23,026 nt of DNA from Anaerolineae bacterium (GTDB lineage: Bacteria > Chloroflexota > Anaerolineae > Aggregatilineales > Phototrophicaceae): positions 1-23,026 of the forward strand of contig JANQRM010000634.1 in the NCBI GenBank assembly GCA_028284565.1, in the 5' to 3' direction. Positions 22,034-23,026 of this stretch are shown here, piece by piece. Position 1 is the first letter of the stretch. Each line of letters begins with the position of its first letter. A program made the translations under genes and the position numbers. A model generated the notes under the pieces. The model saw only the letters and a list, made by a program, of their open reading frames with translations. It was not told the origin of the DNA and ran no database searches.

Positions 22034-23026
22034 CTAGGTGACGGCACGCGGACCAATCACGGGACCCGCGAGTTTGAGACAGGGTTGGTCAAGTGGTGTT
22101 GTCCACTGAGTCCATGTGTCTGTTTTATAGAAAAAATTGTAAAGCGAACTGGTATTTTTATAGTTGGTATTCGCCTTCTCTGGATTGAAGTTGCTGATGA
22201 TTTGCTGTTGCATCTCGGTTGGCATTAGCACGAGTGGGTTGATAATCCACTGTTTCATATAGCGGATTTCAAAATGTAGATGATCCCAGCCCCCGTTTTG
22301 TGAACTGTGTTGAATCTCACCAACGACAGTATCGGGCGTGATGGCTTGCCCTGCTGAGAAAGAGCGTAGGTTGATGATATGCTGGTAAATGAAGATGTAG
22401 TCGTCTTTCTCGATGAAGATACGATAATTCTTGGCACGCCCGGTATCAGCTTTCAGGAACTTGCCCTCGATGCCTGCATAAACAGGAATGCCAGCGCGCC
22501 GACTATTGCCTAAATCTAAGCCCCCGTGTAAGCCTTGCGAATAACGATCATAACCGTAGTTGGGTCCGTGTACATATGCCCACATATTGTTGCCAAAGTA
22601 TTGAAACCATTGAATATCGTTCAAATCGACTGGTAGGCGTTGTATCAGACTTTGATAATCGGGGAGTTGGGTGACTACTGGACCGTACTCGCCGATTTCC
22701 ACCAATCCGGGGATTGTGCCGGGTTCAGCGAGGAACACCGTGCCTCCATCGAGACTCTGCCATGCTGACCAGCCCAAGTCATGCTTCACCCAATAATAGC
22801 CATCGGCTTCGGTGATGTTGTCCATATCACAGAGTAGGCTGGTTCCACGAGTGACGGTTCGGATGACAAGTCCGCGTGGATTGGTAGAGGGTTCGCCCCG
22901 CACTTTGACATCGGCAGAGACTTGGAGAGTCATCTTGCCTTTGTATTTGGTACGGTCAATCGTGACTTTGGTGACTCTTGGGGTTTCGATAATGGGAGTC
23001 GTCGAGCCGTTGTCATCATCGAAGAC
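22034..23026 (-). CDS. M23-family peptidoglycan endopeptidase, 5' end outside window
   Basis: The frame is open from the right edge, so the first visible Met is internal and the gene is truncated at its 5' end (331 codons visible). The visible N-terminal part, from about TPRVTKVTIDRT to LDGGTVFLAEPG, resembles a bacterial SH3 domain (VKVRGEPSTNPRGLVIRTV ... YYWVKHDLGWSAW). The LytM/M23 domain carries the zinc-binding HGGLDLG (His and Asp), the catalytic His in IYQHIINLRS and the HLH of WDHLHFEIRY, so it should be active. Such enzymes cut peptide cross-links in peptidoglycan outside the membrane. A signal peptide would be expected upstream of the window. The C-terminus ends in a Pro-rich tail. 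Confidence 0.9.
   Translation of the reverse strand, partial: VFDDDNGSTTPIIETPRVTKVTIDRTKYKGKMTLQVSADVKVRGEPSTNPRGLVIRTVTRGTSLLCDMDNITEADGYYWVKHDLGWSAWQSLDGGTVFLAEPGTIPGLVEIGEYGPVVTQLPDYQSLIQRLPVDLNDIQWFQYFGNNMWAYVHGPNYGYDRYSQGLHGGLDLGNSRRAGIPVYAGIEGKFLKADTGRAKNYRIFIEKDDYIFIYQHIINLRSFSAGQAITPDTVVGEIQHSSQNGGWDHLHFEIRYMKQWIINPLVLMPTEMQQQIISNFNPEKANTNYKNTSSLYNFFYKTDTWTQWTTPLDQPCLKLAGPVIGPRAVT

Noticed and set aside
1..23026. CRISPR array, tRNA, rRNA, integrase or insertion sequence
   Set aside because: No regularly spaced repeats, cloverleaf, rRNA stretch or transposase/integrase motifs were seen in either strand.

Overview
The window is a 23 kb chromosomal stretch of about 48% GC. It probably comes from a Chloroflexota bacterium related to Anaerolineae. 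That placement is inferred from gene content: a DUF3160 protein, extracytoplasmic beta-propeller and SH3 proteins, an MpaB-like oxygenase, an MscL with a zinc ribbon and many lineage-type hypotheticals. No rRNA, tRNA, CRISPR array, transposase or phage gene was seen. Both edges cut genes.

Layout. 1-2.7 kb: the end of a degenerate kinase-like protein, a small TPR-like membrane-anchored protein, and a convergent multi-span methyl-accepting chemotaxis protein. 2.8-6.4 kb: a small hypothetical, a secreted beta-propeller/SH3 protein, a PIN-domain protein whose true N-terminus lies upstream of any ordinary start codon, and an MpaB/DUF2236 oxygenase. 6.4-7.8 kb: GreA with a non-canonical coiled-coil tip, divergent from MscL with a C-terminal zinc ribbon. 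7.9-11.9 kb (minus): a hypothetical, a frameshift-split DUF3160 secreted protein and a membrane protein. 12.3-14.7 kb (minus): a duplicated two-gene module, each copy being a two-span membrane protein with an arrestin-like tail followed by a small soluble arrestin-like protein. The last small protein is absent from simple ORF calls because of a one-base slip just after its start. 14.8-16.1 kb (minus): two single-domain response regulators and a small hypothetical. 16.1-19.2 kb (minus): a membrane-anchored beta-propeller and a YraQ-type permease with its His-rich TIGR03943 partner. 19.5-23 kb: a homologue of the mycobacterial tuberculosinyl-adenosine transferase Rv3378c, a STAS-like protein, an alpha/beta hydrolase, and the end of an M23 peptidase that runs off the right edge.

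How the genes may work together. The clearest functional unit is the YraQ permease plus TIGR03943 protein, with the second gene's Shine-Dalgarno inside the end of the first. The 14.7-12.3 kb cluster is tightly packed (4-base ATGA overlaps, 15-base gap) and looks like one operon downstream of the response regulators. It is the best candidate here for an undescribed system: paired membrane and soluble arrestin-fold proteins of unknown role. The Rv3378c-like gene is the most notable single gene, since it implies a diterpenoid or prenyl-transfer activity outside Mycobacterium, with Asn in place of the family's key Asp. All homology statements come from recognising motifs by eye; no searches were run.
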